Positions 37,574 through 46,129 of a stretch of DNA of 64,000 bases are shown piece by piece. The notes under the pieces are model-generated. The model was not told the origin of the DNA and did not search any database. It saw only the letters and a list, made by a program, of their open reading frames with translations. Source of the stretch: Eleftheria terrae (GTDB taxonomy: Bacteria > Pseudomonadota > Gammaproteobacteria > Burkholderiales > Burkholderiaceae_C); the NCBI RefSeq assembly GCF_030419005.1, contig NZ_CP106951.1, positions 1,364,001 through 1,428,000 on the forward strand. Reading direction: 5' to 3'. Both the position numbers and the translations under genes were made by a program. The stretch's first letter is position 1; each line of letters starts with the position of its first letter.

Positions 37574-37606
37574 AGCCATCCAAGAACAAGCAAGGAGCCC
37601 CGCATC

Positions 37607-37990
37607 ATGAGCCAATGGAAAGCCATCTGCCGCGTCGACGACATCCCGGTGCTCGGCGCCCGCCGCGTCGCCCGCCCCGGCGCCTGTGACGTTGCCATCT
37701 TCCGCAGCGCCAGCGACAAGGTGTTCGCGCTGCTCGACCGCTGCCCGCACAAGGGCGGCCCGCTGTCGCAGGGCATCGTGTTCGGCGAAAGCGTGGCCTG
37801 CCCGCTGCACAACTGGACCATTGGCCTGGCCGACGGCTGTGCCCAGGCGCCGGACGTCGGCTGCACGCAGAAGTTCAGCGTGCAAGTGGAGGACGGCCAG
37901 GTCTACCTCGACCTGGACGAGCTGAACCGCCTCGCTCTCGACGCCGGCCTGGCCGAGGCGCAGGCCGTCATCCGCCTGGTGGCCGCCTGA
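37607..37990 (+). CDS. nirD: Assimilatory nitrite reductase, small subunit (Rieske-type)
   Basis: 127 residues with both Rieske ligand pairs, CPHKGGPLSQG and CPLHNW, so it probably binds a [2Fe-2S] cluster. E. coli NirD lost these residues. It completes the NirB enzyme. It is preceded by AAGGAG and followed by nasA after 38 bp, so the three genes form one operon. Confidence 0.96.
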   Translation: MSQWKAICRVDDIPVLGARRVARPGACDVAIFRSASDKVFALLDRCPHKGGPLSQGIVFGESVACPLHNWTIGLADGCAQAPDVGCTQKFSVQVEDGQVYLDLDELNRLALDAGLAEAQAVIRLVAA

Positions 37991-38028
37991 AGACGCCCGC
38001 GACCATCACCGACCAGCAAGGGGCCAGC

Positions 38029-40821
38029 ATGAAAGAAACCCGCTCGACCTGCCCGTATTGCGGCGTCGGTTGCGGCGTGATCATCGAATCGCAGGGGCAG
38101 CAGATCACCGGGGTGCGCGGCGACCCCGCGCACCCGGCCAACTTCGGCCGCCTCTGCACCAAGGGCAGCACGCTGCACCTGACGGCCGCCGCGCCGGTGA
38201 CGCTGCAGGCGCGGCTGCTGCATCCACAGCGGCGAGCCCGCCGCGGCGAGGTGCCGCAGACCGTGGGCTGGGACGCGGCGCTCGACGAGGCGGCGGAGCG
38301 CTTCGCCCGCATCGTCGAGCGCGACGGCCCGGACGCGGTCGGCTTCTACATCTCGGGCCAGCTGCTGACGGAGGACTACTATGTCTTCAACAAGCTGGCC
38401 AAGGGGCTCATCGGCACCAACAACGTCGACACCAACTCCCGGCTGTGCATGAGCAGCGCGGTCGCTGGCTACAAGCAGACCCTGGGCGCCGACGCCCCCC
38501 CCAACTGCTACGAAGACATCGACCATGCCCAGCTGATCTTCATCGCCGGCGCCAACACGGCCTGGGCCCATCCCATCCTGTTTCGCCGCATCGAGGAGGC
38601 ACGACGCGCCAATCCGGCGCTCAAGCTGATCGTGGCCGACCCCCGGCGCACCGAGACGGCCGAGGTGGCCGACCTGCACCTGCCGCTGCTGCCGGGCACC
38701 GACGTGGCGCTGTTCCACGGCCTGCTGCACCTGCTGCTGTGGGACGGCCGCATCGACACGCGCTACATCGAGGCCCACACCCACGGCTTCGAGGCGCTCA
38801 AGGCCACGGTGCGCGACTACACGCCGCGTGAAGTGGCGCGCATCTGCGGCATCGATGAAGCCGCGCTGGTGCAGGCGGCGCGCTGGTTCGGCGAGTCCGC
38901 CTCGGTGCTCTCGCTGTACTGCCAGGGCCTGAACCAGAGCAGCAGCGGCACCGCGAAGAACGCGGCGCTGATCAACCTGCACCTGGCCACCGGCCAGATC
39001 GGCCGGCCCGGCGCCGGCCCCTTCTCGCTGACCGGCCAGCCCAATGCGATGGGCGGCCGCGAAGTGGGCGGCCTGGCCAACCTGCTGAGCGCCCACCGGG
39101 ACCTCGCCAATCCACAGCACCGCGCCGAGGTCGCCGCGCTGTGGGGCGTGCCCGAGGTACCGGCCACGCCTGGCAAGACCGCGGTGGAGATGTTCGAAGC
39201 GGCGGCCCGCGGCGAGATCAAGGCCTTGTGGATTTCCTGCACCAACCCGGCACAGTCGATGCCCGACCAAGCGACCGTGCGCCGCGCGCTGGAGCGCGCG
39301 GAGTTCGTGGTGGTGCAGGAAGCCTTTGCCTCGACCGCCACCTGCGCCTATGCCGACCTGTTGCTGCCGGCCACCAGCTGGGGTGAGAAGGACGGCACGG
39401 TGACCAACAGCGAGCGCCGCATCAGCCGCGTGCGCCCTGCCGTGGCGGCGCCCGGCGAGGCCCGGCATGACTGGCGGGCGGTGGTCGACTTCGCCCGCCG
39501 GCTGGAGCGCCGCCTGCCGCACCGCCTGCATGGCCGCGACACCCTCTTTCCCTACGAGACGCCGGAAGACGTCTGGTGCGAGCACCGGGAAAGCACCCGC
39601 GGACGCGACCTCGACATCACCGGCCTCAGCTACGCCCTGCTGGACAGCGCCGGCCCGCAGCAGTGGCCCATGCCCGAAGGCGCCCGCAGCGGCACGCCCC
39701 GCCTGTATGCCGACGGCCACTTTCCCACCGCCGACGGCCGCGCCCGTTTCGCCAACGTGGCGTATGCCGCGGTGGCCGAGCCGCGCGACGCTCGCTACCC
39801 GTTCAGCCTCAACACCGGCCGCCTGCGCGACCAGTGGCATGGCATGAGCCGCACCGGCACGCTGGGCCGCCTGTTCGGCCATGTGCCGGAGCCGGCGGTG
39901 CAGCTCCACGCGCAAGACATGCAGCGGCGCGGGCTCAAGGACGGCGATCTGGTCTACGTCACGTCGAGGCGTGGCTCCATCGTGCTGCCGGCGCAGGCCA
40001 GCGAGCAGGTCGGCCCCTCGCAGGCCTTCATCGCGATGCACTGGGGCGAGGAATTCCTGTCCGGCAGCACCAGCACCGGCGAGCCGGCGCGCGGCATCAA
40101 TGCGCTCACCACGCCGGCCTACTGCCCGAGCTCCCGGCAACCCGAGCTGAAGCACACCGCAGTCAAGGTGCTGAAGGCGGAGCTGCCGTGGTCGCTGCTG
40201 GCAGTCGGCTGGCTGCCCCAGGAGCAGGCCTTGCGCGCTCGCGCCGAGTTGCGCACCCTGATGCGCGCCTTCCCCTTCGCCAGCTGCGTGCCCTTCGGCC
40301 GCGAACCGAGTGCGGACGGCTTGTCGGGCCTGCAGTTCCGCGCCGCGGCACATGACGCGCCGGCGGCGGAAGTGGTGACGCGCATCGAGGCACTGCTGGG
40401 CTTGAGCGGTGCCGACGTGCTGCGCTACAACGATGCCCGGCGCGGCCAGCGCCGTGCCATGCGCCTGGTGCCGCAGGGCGGCAAGGAAAGCCGGCTGCAT
40501 GCTTTCGTGCTGGCCGGTGACACCAGCGCCGAAGCCTGGATCAAGGCCGTGCTGCAGGACCAGTTGCCGGCGCAGGCCTATGGCCGGCTGCTGCTGGTGC
40601 CGGGGGCCAAGGCACCGGTGGCGGTGCAGGCGCGAGGCCGCCAGGTCTGCACCTGCTTCAACGTCTCGGAGCCGCAGATCGCCCAGGCCCTGCCAGGCTG
40701 CAGCGGCCCGGCCGACCACCAGCTGTCGCAGCTCCAGGAGCGGCTCAAGTGCGGCACCAACTGCGGCTCCTGCGTGCCGGAGCTCAAGCGCCTGATCCGC
40801 CTGCAATTGAGCGTGGCTTGA
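38029..40821 (+). CDS. nasA: Assimilatory nitrate reductase catalytic subunit
   Basis: 930 residues. The N-terminal 4Fe-4S site is CPYCGVGCGVII followed by CTKGS near residue 45. The molybdopterin domains run to about residue 700, including NSRLCMSSAVAGYKQTLGAD. The C-terminal 60 residues are a BFD-like [2Fe-2S] module with CTCFNVSE and CGTNCGSCVPEL, the arrangement of NasA enzymes that accept electrons without a separate small protein. It reduces nitrate to nitrite in the cytoplasm, feeding NirBD. No NasC-type reductase gene is present nearby, so the electron donor is unknown. Confidence 0.96.
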   Translation: MKETRSTCPYCGVGCGVIIESQGQQITGVRGDPAHPANFGRLCTKGSTLHLTAAAPVTLQARLLHPQRRARRGEVPQTVGWDAALDEAAERFARIVERDGPDAVGFYISGQLLTEDYYVFNKLAKGLIGTNNVDTNSRLCMSSAVAGYKQTLGADAPPNCYEDIDHAQLIFIAGANTAWAHPILFRRIEEARRANPALKLIVADPRRTETAEVADLHLPLLPGTDVALFHGLLHLLLWDGRIDTRYIEAHTHGFEALKATVRDYTPREVARICGIDEAALVQAARWFGESASVLSLYCQGLNQSSSGTAKNAALINLHLATGQIGRPGAGPFSLTGQPNAMGGREVGGLANLLSAHRDLANPQHRAEVAALWGVPEVPATPGKTAVEMFEAAARGEIKALWISCTNPAQSMPDQATVRRALERAEFVVVQEAFASTATCAYADLLLPATSWGEKDGTVTNSERRISRVRPAVAAPGEARHDWRAVVDFARRLERRLPHRLHGRDTLFPYETPEDVWCEHRESTRGRDLDITGLSYALLDSAGPQQWPMPEGARSGTPRLYADGHFPTADGRARFANVAYAAVAEPRDARYPFSLNTGRLRDQWHGMSRTGTLGRLFGHVPEPAVQLHAQDMQRRGLKDGDLVYVTSRRGSIVLPAQASEQVGPSQAFIAMHWGEEFLSGSTSTGEPARGINALTTPAYCPSSRQPELKHTAVKVLKAELPWSLLAVGWLPQEQALRARAELRTLMRAFPFASCVPFGREPSADGLSGLQFRAAAHDAPAAEVVTRIEALLGLSGADVLRYNDARRGQRRAMRLVPQGGKESRLHAFVLAGDTSAEAWIKAVLQDQLPAQAYGRLLLVPGAKAPVAVQARGRQVCTCFNVSEPQIAQALPGCSGPADHQLSQLQERLKCGTNCGSCVPELKRLIRLQLSVA

Positions 40822-41171
40822 GGACCGGCCCGCGGCAGTGCCCGTGTCCCCGGCGCCCGCGGCTGCTGCGAGCGTGGATCGCCGCCACGCGTCATCGGCA
40901 GGGCTCGGCGCGGGAAGACAGGGAACACGGCGCGCACCGCGGGCAAGCAGGGATGCAGCTGCCCCTGGCGGCTCGGTGCCCCGCGGCGCCTGCAGCATTC
41001 CCGGATCCTTCGTGTTCTGCGTCGTGGCGCGCCGGGTGGGGCCAACCACGGCCCCAGCCCCCGCGTCGCGCCAAGGCGGCCTCGCCCACGCCGCAGCCAT
41101 GCGAATGGCCTGAGAATTGCGGTTCGCCCTGCAAGGCCACTCGATGGCCGGCATCCCAGCCAAGGAGACAC
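40822..41171 (+). promoter_or_regulatory. 350-bp gap before ybiB with a sigma-54-like promoter
   Basis: Most of the gap is GC-rich with no ORF or hairpin-terminator that I would defend. At 41106-41120 TGGCCTGAGAATTGC keeps GG (41107-41108) and GC (41119-41120) 10 bp apart, with a good -12 (TTGC) and a weaker -24 (TGGCCT). The predicted start is near 41132. AAGGAG before ATG 41172 is the ribosome site. Confidence 0.5.
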
Positions 41172-42131
41172 ATGAGCATCGCCAAATACATCAAGGAGAT
41201 CGGCCGCGGCAAGGAGGGCGCGCGCGCCCTCGACCGGGAGCAGGCACACGACCTGATGTCCCAGGTGCTCGACGGCCAGGTGAGCGACCTCGAGCTGGGC
41301 GCCTTTGCCATCGCGATGCGCATCAAGGGCGAATCGCTGGACGAGCTGGATGGATTCCTGGCCGCCACTGTCGAGCGCTGCCTGCCCATCGAATGCATGC
41401 GCCCCACCGTGGTGCTGCCGTCCTATAACGGGGCCCGGCGGCTGCCCAACCTGACGCCCTTGCTGGCCCTGTTGCTGGCGCAGGAGGGCGTGCCGGTGCT
41501 GATCCACGGCATGCCCGAAGACCCCGCCCGGGTGACCACGGCCGACATCTTCCGCGACCTCGGCCTGCCGGTGGCGCAGGACGCTGCCGGCATTCAGCAG
41601 GCCTGGCGGCGGCGCGAACCGGTCTACATCCGCACCGACCGGCTGTGCCCGCCGCTGGCGAGGTTGCTGGATGCACGCTGGGTCATCGGCCTGCGCAACC
41701 CCGGCCACACGGTGGCCAAGCTGCTGGACCCCTGCACCCCGGGCAGCGCGCTGCGGGTGGTCAACTACACCCATCCCGAGTACGGCAGCACCCTGACCCA
41801 GTTCCTGCAGCAGACCGGTGCCAACGCGCTGCTGATGCGCGGCACCGAGGGCGAGCCGGTGGCCGACCCGCGCCGCACGCCCCGCATGGACGTGTTCCTG
41901 CATGGCCAGCCCCAGCCGGCACTGAGCGTGCCGGCCCGCGAAGGGGTGTTGACCGAGATGCCCCTGCTGCCGCGGCAGTGCGACGCGCCAACCACCGCCG
42001 TCTATATCCAGAGCGTGGTCAGCGGCGAGAAGCCAGCCCCCCCGGCCTTGCTGCAGCAAGTGGAATGCATCTTGCATTCCCTGCGGCGTCTACCGATCGC
42101 CATCACGGACCGAGATGAACGCTCTGCCTGA
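41172..42131 (+). CDS. ybiB: TrpD2/YbiB family protein (anthranilate phosphoribosyltransferase fold)
   Basis: 319 residues. The N-terminal helical bundle (YIKEIGRGKEGARALDREQA, LGAFAIAMRIKGES) and VLPSYNGARRLPNLTPLLAL match YbiB/TrpD2, which keeps the TrpD fold but, in E. coli, binds nucleic acid and lacks TrpD activity. It sits between the nitrate reductase operon and cobA and overlaps cobA by 17 bp, an arrangement repeated in other betaproteobacterial nitrate loci. Its job in nitrate use is not known. Confidence 0.88.
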   Translation: MSIAKYIKEIGRGKEGARALDREQAHDLMSQVLDGQVSDLELGAFAIAMRIKGESLDELDGFLAATVERCLPIECMRPTVVLPSYNGARRLPNLTPLLALLLAQEGVPVLIHGMPEDPARVTTADIFRDLGLPVAQDAAGIQQAWRRREPVYIRTDRLCPPLARLLDARWVIGLRNPGHTVAKLLDPCTPGSALRVVNYTHPEYGSTLTQFLQQTGANALLMRGTEGEPVADPRRTPRMDVFLHGQPQPALSVPAREGVLTEMPLLPRQCDAPTTAVYIQSVVSGEKPAPPALLQQVECILHSLRRLPIAITDRDERSA

Positions 42132-42912
42132 AGCCGCTGCCGCCCGCCGCCCCACAGTCACGCTCGTCGGGGCCGGCCCGGGTGATCCCGAACTGCTCAC
42201 CGTCAAGGCCGTCAAGGCCATCCGCCGCGCCAGCGTGCTGCTGGTGGACGACCTCGTCAGCGAAGGCGTGCTCCGCTATGCCAGGCGCAGCGCGCGTGTA
42301 GTGAGGGTGGGCAAGCGCGGCGGCTGCAGCAGCACCCCACAGGACTTCATCGGGCGGCTGATGCTCAACGAGGCACTCAAGGGCGAGCGGGTCGTGCGGC
42401 TCAAGGGTGGCGACCCCTTCATCTTCGGCCGCGGCGGCGAGGAGCAGGAGCACCTGCGGGCCGCGGGCGTGGAGGTGGAAGTGGTCAACGGCATCACCGC
42501 CGGCCTGGCGGCCACCACCAGCCTGGGGGCGCCGCTCACGCACCGCGACCATGCGCACGGCGTGATCTTCGTCACCGGCCACGCCCGCAGCGACGGCGCA
42601 CCGCTGGACTGGCCACAACTGGCCGCTACGGCGGCGCAAGGCTTCACGCTGGTGATCTACATGGGGGTGGCCCAGGCGGCCCAGCTGGAGGCCGGCCTGC
42701 TCAGCGGCCTGCCGGCCGGCACTCCGCTGGCCATCGTGCAGCACGCCAGCCTGCCCGGGCAGCGCCAGGCGCTGTCCACGCTGGGCCAGCTGCAGGCAAC
42801 CCTGGAGCGCGAAGGCCTCGGCAGCCCGGCCGTCATCATCGTGGGCGATGTGCTGCGCGGCCTGGCGGCTGCCAGCGCGGCGGCCAGCCCCTTCAGTGCG
42901 GCTGCCGCCTGA
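42115..42912 (+). CDS. cobA: Uroporphyrinogen-III C-methyltransferase (sirohaem route)
   Basis: 265 residues with the SUMT signatures LVGAGPGDPELLTVKA, VRLKGGDPFIFGRGGEE and VVNGITAGLAA. It makes precorrin-2 from uroporphyrinogen III; here it most likely supplies sirohaem for NirB, since the separate B12 genes at 24-27 kb only finish the lower ligand. No CysG-type oxidase/ferrochelatase domain is fused to it. Its start lies inside the ybiB end. Confidence 0.93.
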   Translation: MNALPEAAAARRPTVTLVGAGPGDPELLTVKAVKAIRRASVLLVDDLVSEGVLRYARRSARVVRVGKRGGCSSTPQDFIGRLMLNEALKGERVVRLKGGDPFIFGRGGEEQEHLRAAGVEVEVVNGITAGLAATTSLGAPLTHRDHAHGVIFVTGHARSDGAPLDWPQLAATAAQGFTLVIYMGVAQAAQLEAGLLSGLPAGTPLAIVQHASLPGQRQALSTLGQLQATLEREGLGSPAVIIVGDVLRGLAAASAAASPFSAAAA

Positions 42913-43519
42913 CGAAGAACAGCGCCGCACCCACCAGCATCAGCACGCCGCCGAAGCACCGGTTCTGCCAGCGGCCGGCCCGCTCGCTGCGCAGCCAGCG
43001 CTGCAGGTTGGCCGCCAGCAGCGCGTAGCCGTGCATCACCACCAGATCGACCGCCGTCATCGTCGCGCCCAGGATCAACAGCTGCAGTCCCAGGGGGCCG
43101 GCCGGATCGATGAACTGCGGCAGCACCGCCACCATGAAGACGATGCCCTTGGGGTTGGTGGCATTGGTCAGCGCCCCGGTCAGGAACCGCCGCCGCGCCG
43201 ACATGGGGGCCACCTGCTGGCCGGCCTGGCGCGCCGCCGGCGCCCGCCACTGCTGCACACCCAGCCACAGCAGGTAGAGCGCGCCCACCGTCTTGACCAC
43301 GGCAAAGGCGGTTTCCGACGCCAGCAGCACCGCGCCCAGACCCGCGCCGGCCACCACCAGGATGAACAGCAGGCCCGCCTGCAGCCCCAGGATGGTGACG
43401 CTGGCCCGCGCAAAGCCGTAGGAGAGCCCGTGGCTCATCGACAGCACCGCCCCCGAGCCCGGCGACAGCGCAATGGCCCAGGCTGCAAAGAAGAACACCC
43501 ACCACGCATCCCAGCTCAT
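42893..43519 (-). CDS. LysE/RhtB family exporter
   Basis: 208 residues, about six membrane helices. The family start motif AWAIALSPGSGAVLSMSHGLSYG and the middle segment TGALTNATNPKGIVFMVAVLPQFID are clear. Members export amino acids or related metabolites; the substrate is not predictable. Its 3' end overlaps the convergent cobA by 20 bp. Confidence 0.9.
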   Translation of the reverse strand: MSWDAWWVFFFAAWAIALSPGSGAVLSMSHGLSYGFARASVTILGLQAGLLFILVVAGAGLGAVLLASETAFAVVKTVGALYLLWLGVQQWRAPAARQAGQQVAPMSARRRFLTGALTNATNPKGIVFMVAVLPQFIDPAGPLGLQLLILGATMTAVDLVVMHGYALLAANLQRWLRSERAGRWQNRCFGGVLMLVGAALFFVRRQPH

Positions 43520-43587
43520 CCCTCACCCCTTCTGCATTTGTCATTGACGCGGCAGCGCACCACCGCACGCCCCGGCGAGCCGACGGC

Positions 43588-44760
43588 TCAACCCACCTGT
43601 GCCAGTGCCCGCCGGGAGGCTGCTGCCAGCACGCCGGCGAACAGGACCACCACGAACAAGGCCGCCGTGAGCGACCAACCCTCGGCCAGCATGCCGATCA
43701 CCGGCGGGCCGGCCATGAAGCCCAGGTAGCCCACCGAGGACACCGCCGCGATGCCATGGGCCGGCGTGGTGCCCGGCACGCTGGCTGCCGCGCTGAACAG
43801 CACCGGCACCACATTGCCCAGCCCGGCTCCCACCAGTGCGAAACCGATCAGCGCCACCACCGGCTCGCGCACCAGCAGCACCATCGCCATCGCCAGCGTC
43901 GCCAGCAAGGCGCTGGCGAACATCAGCGGCGCCGCCGCCACCCGGGCGCGCAGCCAGTCGCCGCCGAAACGGGCCGCGGCCATCGCGCCCGAAAAACTCG
44001 CATAGGCAAGCGCCGCCAGGTCTTGCGGGCTGCCCAGCTCCTTCTGCATGAAGAGCACGCTCCAGTCGTACATGGCGCCTTCGGACACCAATCCCAGCGC
44101 CGCCAGCACGCCCAGCAGCAGCAGCACGCCACTCGGCAGGCGAAAGCGCGTTGGCTCGGACGGTGCAGCCACATGCGGCAGCATCTGCAGGCAGCCCGCC
44201 CATATCGCCACCGCCGTCGCCACGGCGGCCCACAGCAGGTGGCTCTTCGGGTCCACCAGCCACCCCAGCAGCAGGCTGCCCAGGCCCGCGCCTGCCATGC
44301 CGCCGAGGCTGAACAGGGCATGGAAGCCACTCATCAGCGGCCGGCCCTCCTGCCGCTCCAGCTCCGACGCCTCGGCATTGATAGCCACGTCGAACACGCT
44401 GCTCATCACCCCGAACAGCGCCAGCGCTGCGAGCAACCCGGGATAGCTTGGAAAGCTGAGCAGGCAGCCGATCGCCACCGTGGAGCTGAGGCCGCACACC
44501 CAGGCGACCGACTTCGGCCCATAGCGGCCGATCAGCCGGCCGGCCTGCGACAGCCCCAGCAAGGCACCGACGCCGGCCGCCAGCATCGCCATGCTCAGCG
44601 CCCATTCGCCAATCTCGTAGTGAGCACGCACCGTCGGCACGTGCACACCCCAGGTCGCGAACAGGAAGCCGGCGCAGAAGAAGTTGGCACGCGTGCCCCA
44701 GCGTGCAGCGCGCAGCGAAGCAGACGGGCGGGCCAGGGACCCGCTGGTGGATGCGGACAT
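43588..44760 (-). CDS. MFS transporter
   Basis: 390 residues from ATG 44760; the frame stays open upstream to 46326, but that segment is antisense to the fatty acid hydroxylase-like gene and is ignored. Twelve hydrophobic helices and the loop 2-3 region LSQAGRLIGRYGPKSVAWV are visible. The segment VFDVAINAEASELERQEGRP is typical of the YbjJ-like group of MFS proteins. The substrate is unknown. It is divergent from the 44935 gene. Confidence 0.87.
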   Translation of the reverse strand: MSASTSGSLARPSASLRAARWGTRANFFCAGFLFATWGVHVPTVRAHYEIGEWALSMAMLAAGVGALLGLSQAGRLIGRYGPKSVAWVCGLSSTVAIGCLLSFPSYPGLLAALALFGVMSSVFDVAINAEASELERQEGRPLMSGFHALFSLGGMAGAGLGSLLLGWLVDPKSHLLWAAVATAVAIWAGCLQMLPHVAAPSEPTRFRLPSGVLLLLGVLAALGLVSEGAMYDWSVLFMQKELGSPQDLAALAYASFSGAMAAARFGGDWLRARVAAAPLMFASALLATLAMAMVLLVREPVVALIGFALVGAGLGNVVPVLFSAAASVPGTTPAHGIAAVSSVGYLGFMAGPPVIGMLAEGWSLTAALFVVVLFAGVLAAASRRALAQVG

Positions 44761-44934
44761 GGGGGAACAACCGGTTGGATGCAGCACCCGTCGAGGAGCA
44801 CTGCAGGGAGGATCCCCCCATTCTAGGGAGCAGACGGTGACGGATGCAGGACTGCCCGGATAATTGCCGGGCACTGAGAGGGACACAGGCCGCGACACCT
44901 TGCCGCTGCCGCGCCGGTTGGAAGGGACGGGGTC

Positions 44935-46062
44935 ATGCTGCTGGAAAAGATCAATCAACTGGGCGAGTCGCATGGCCACCTGCGCCGCGGCACCGGCATG
45001 GTGTCCGGGGTGGTGGCGCTGACCCTGGCCCTGCTGTGCTTCCTGGGGGTGCTGGCCTTCCACTTCCCGCAATACCTGACGACGCCGCAACTGCGCAAGT
45101 CCTACGATGTGCAGACCCTGCGCAGCGTGATGTACTGGGCCATGGTCATCGCCGGCTCCACCGCGCTGCTCAACGTCGTGTTCGGCCGCGTGCGCTGGCT
45201 GTCCTTCGCGGCCTTCACGCTGGTGGCCCTGACGCTGGCGCTCGGCGGGCACAAGGTGCCGGTGAACGACTTCCCGGACCACACGCCCTACATCGGCCTG
45301 GACTGGTTCATCCTCGACCTGCTCGGCTCGACGCTGATCTTCATCTTCATCGAGAAGCTGTTCCCGCTGCGGCGCCAGCAGCCCGTGTTCCGTGCCGAAT
45401 GGCAGTGCGACCTGCACCACTTCATCGTCAACCACATGGTGGTGGGCTTCATCCTGCTGGCCACCAACCTGCTGGTGCACCAGCTCTTTGGCTGGGCCGT
45501 CAAGGACGGGGTGCAGGCCTGGGTGCAGGACCTGCCCTTCCCCGTCGCGCTGTTCCTGATCGTGCTGGTGGCCGACCTGGTGCAGTACTGGACCCACCGG
45601 GCTTACCACGAGGTGCCGGCGCTGTGGCGGCTGCACGCGGTGCACCACAGCGTGAAAAGCATGGACTGGCTGGCCGGCTCCCGGCAGCACATCCTGGAGC
45701 TGGTGCTGACCCGCACGCTCGTGCTGGCACCGATCTTCGTGCTCGGCTTCTCCAAGGAAGTCATCGACACCTACATCGTCATCGTCGGCTTCCAAGCCGT
45801 TTTCAACCATGCCAATGTCGACGTCCGGCTCGGACCGCTCGGCTACCTGCTGGTCACGCCCAACTTCCACCACTGGCACCACTCGCAGGACCAGGAGGCG
45901 CTGGACCGCAACTACGCGGCCCACTTCGCCTTCCTCGACCATCTTTTCGGCACCGCCGTGAAGGCCGACCGCAAGTGGCCACGCGACTACGGCGTGCTGG
46001 GCGACTATGTGCCGGTGGGCTTCTGGAAGCAGTTGAAGTTTCCGTTCACGTGGAAGGGTTGA
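44935..46062 (+). CDS. Sterol desaturase / fatty acid hydroxylase family protein
   Basis: 375 residues, membrane protein. The di-iron histidine boxes are HRAYH, HAVHHS and HHWHHS with an extra NHAN, all in the order of the family, after about six hydrophobic segments. The family hydroxylates or desaturates lipids using O2; the substrate here is not known. It is followed after 67 bp by the YhiN-like flavoprotein but has no clear partner reductase. Confidence 0.9.
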   Translation: MLLEKINQLGESHGHLRRGTGMVSGVVALTLALLCFLGVLAFHFPQYLTTPQLRKSYDVQTLRSVMYWAMVIAGSTALLNVVFGRVRWLSFAAFTLVALTLALGGHKVPVNDFPDHTPYIGLDWFILDLLGSTLIFIFIEKLFPLRRQQPVFRAEWQCDLHHFIVNHMVVGFILLATNLLVHQLFGWAVKDGVQAWVQDLPFPVALFLIVLVADLVQYWTHRAYHEVPALWRLHAVHHSVKSMDWLAGSRQHILELVLTRTLVLAPIFVLGFSKEVIDTYIVIVGFQAVFNHANVDVRLGPLGYLLVTPNFHHWHHSQDQEALDRNYAAHFAFLDHLFGTAVKADRKWPRDYGVLGDYVPVGFWKQLKFPFTWKG

Positions 46063-46129
46063 CGTCGCGGCGCCCGGCCTGAAGCCGGCGCATCGTCGCC
46101 GATCGGGCGAGGGACGATAATCCCGCGCC

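Noticed and set aside
41134..41153. Hairpin GGCCA/TGGCC in the ybiB leader as an ANTAR site
   Set aside because: The loop has 5 nt and lacks the A1/G4 pattern.
37903..41163. 1086-codon minus-strand frame opposite nasA
   Set aside because: No domain, Arg/Ala/Gln-rich composition, wholly antisense to a well-supported nitrate reductase.
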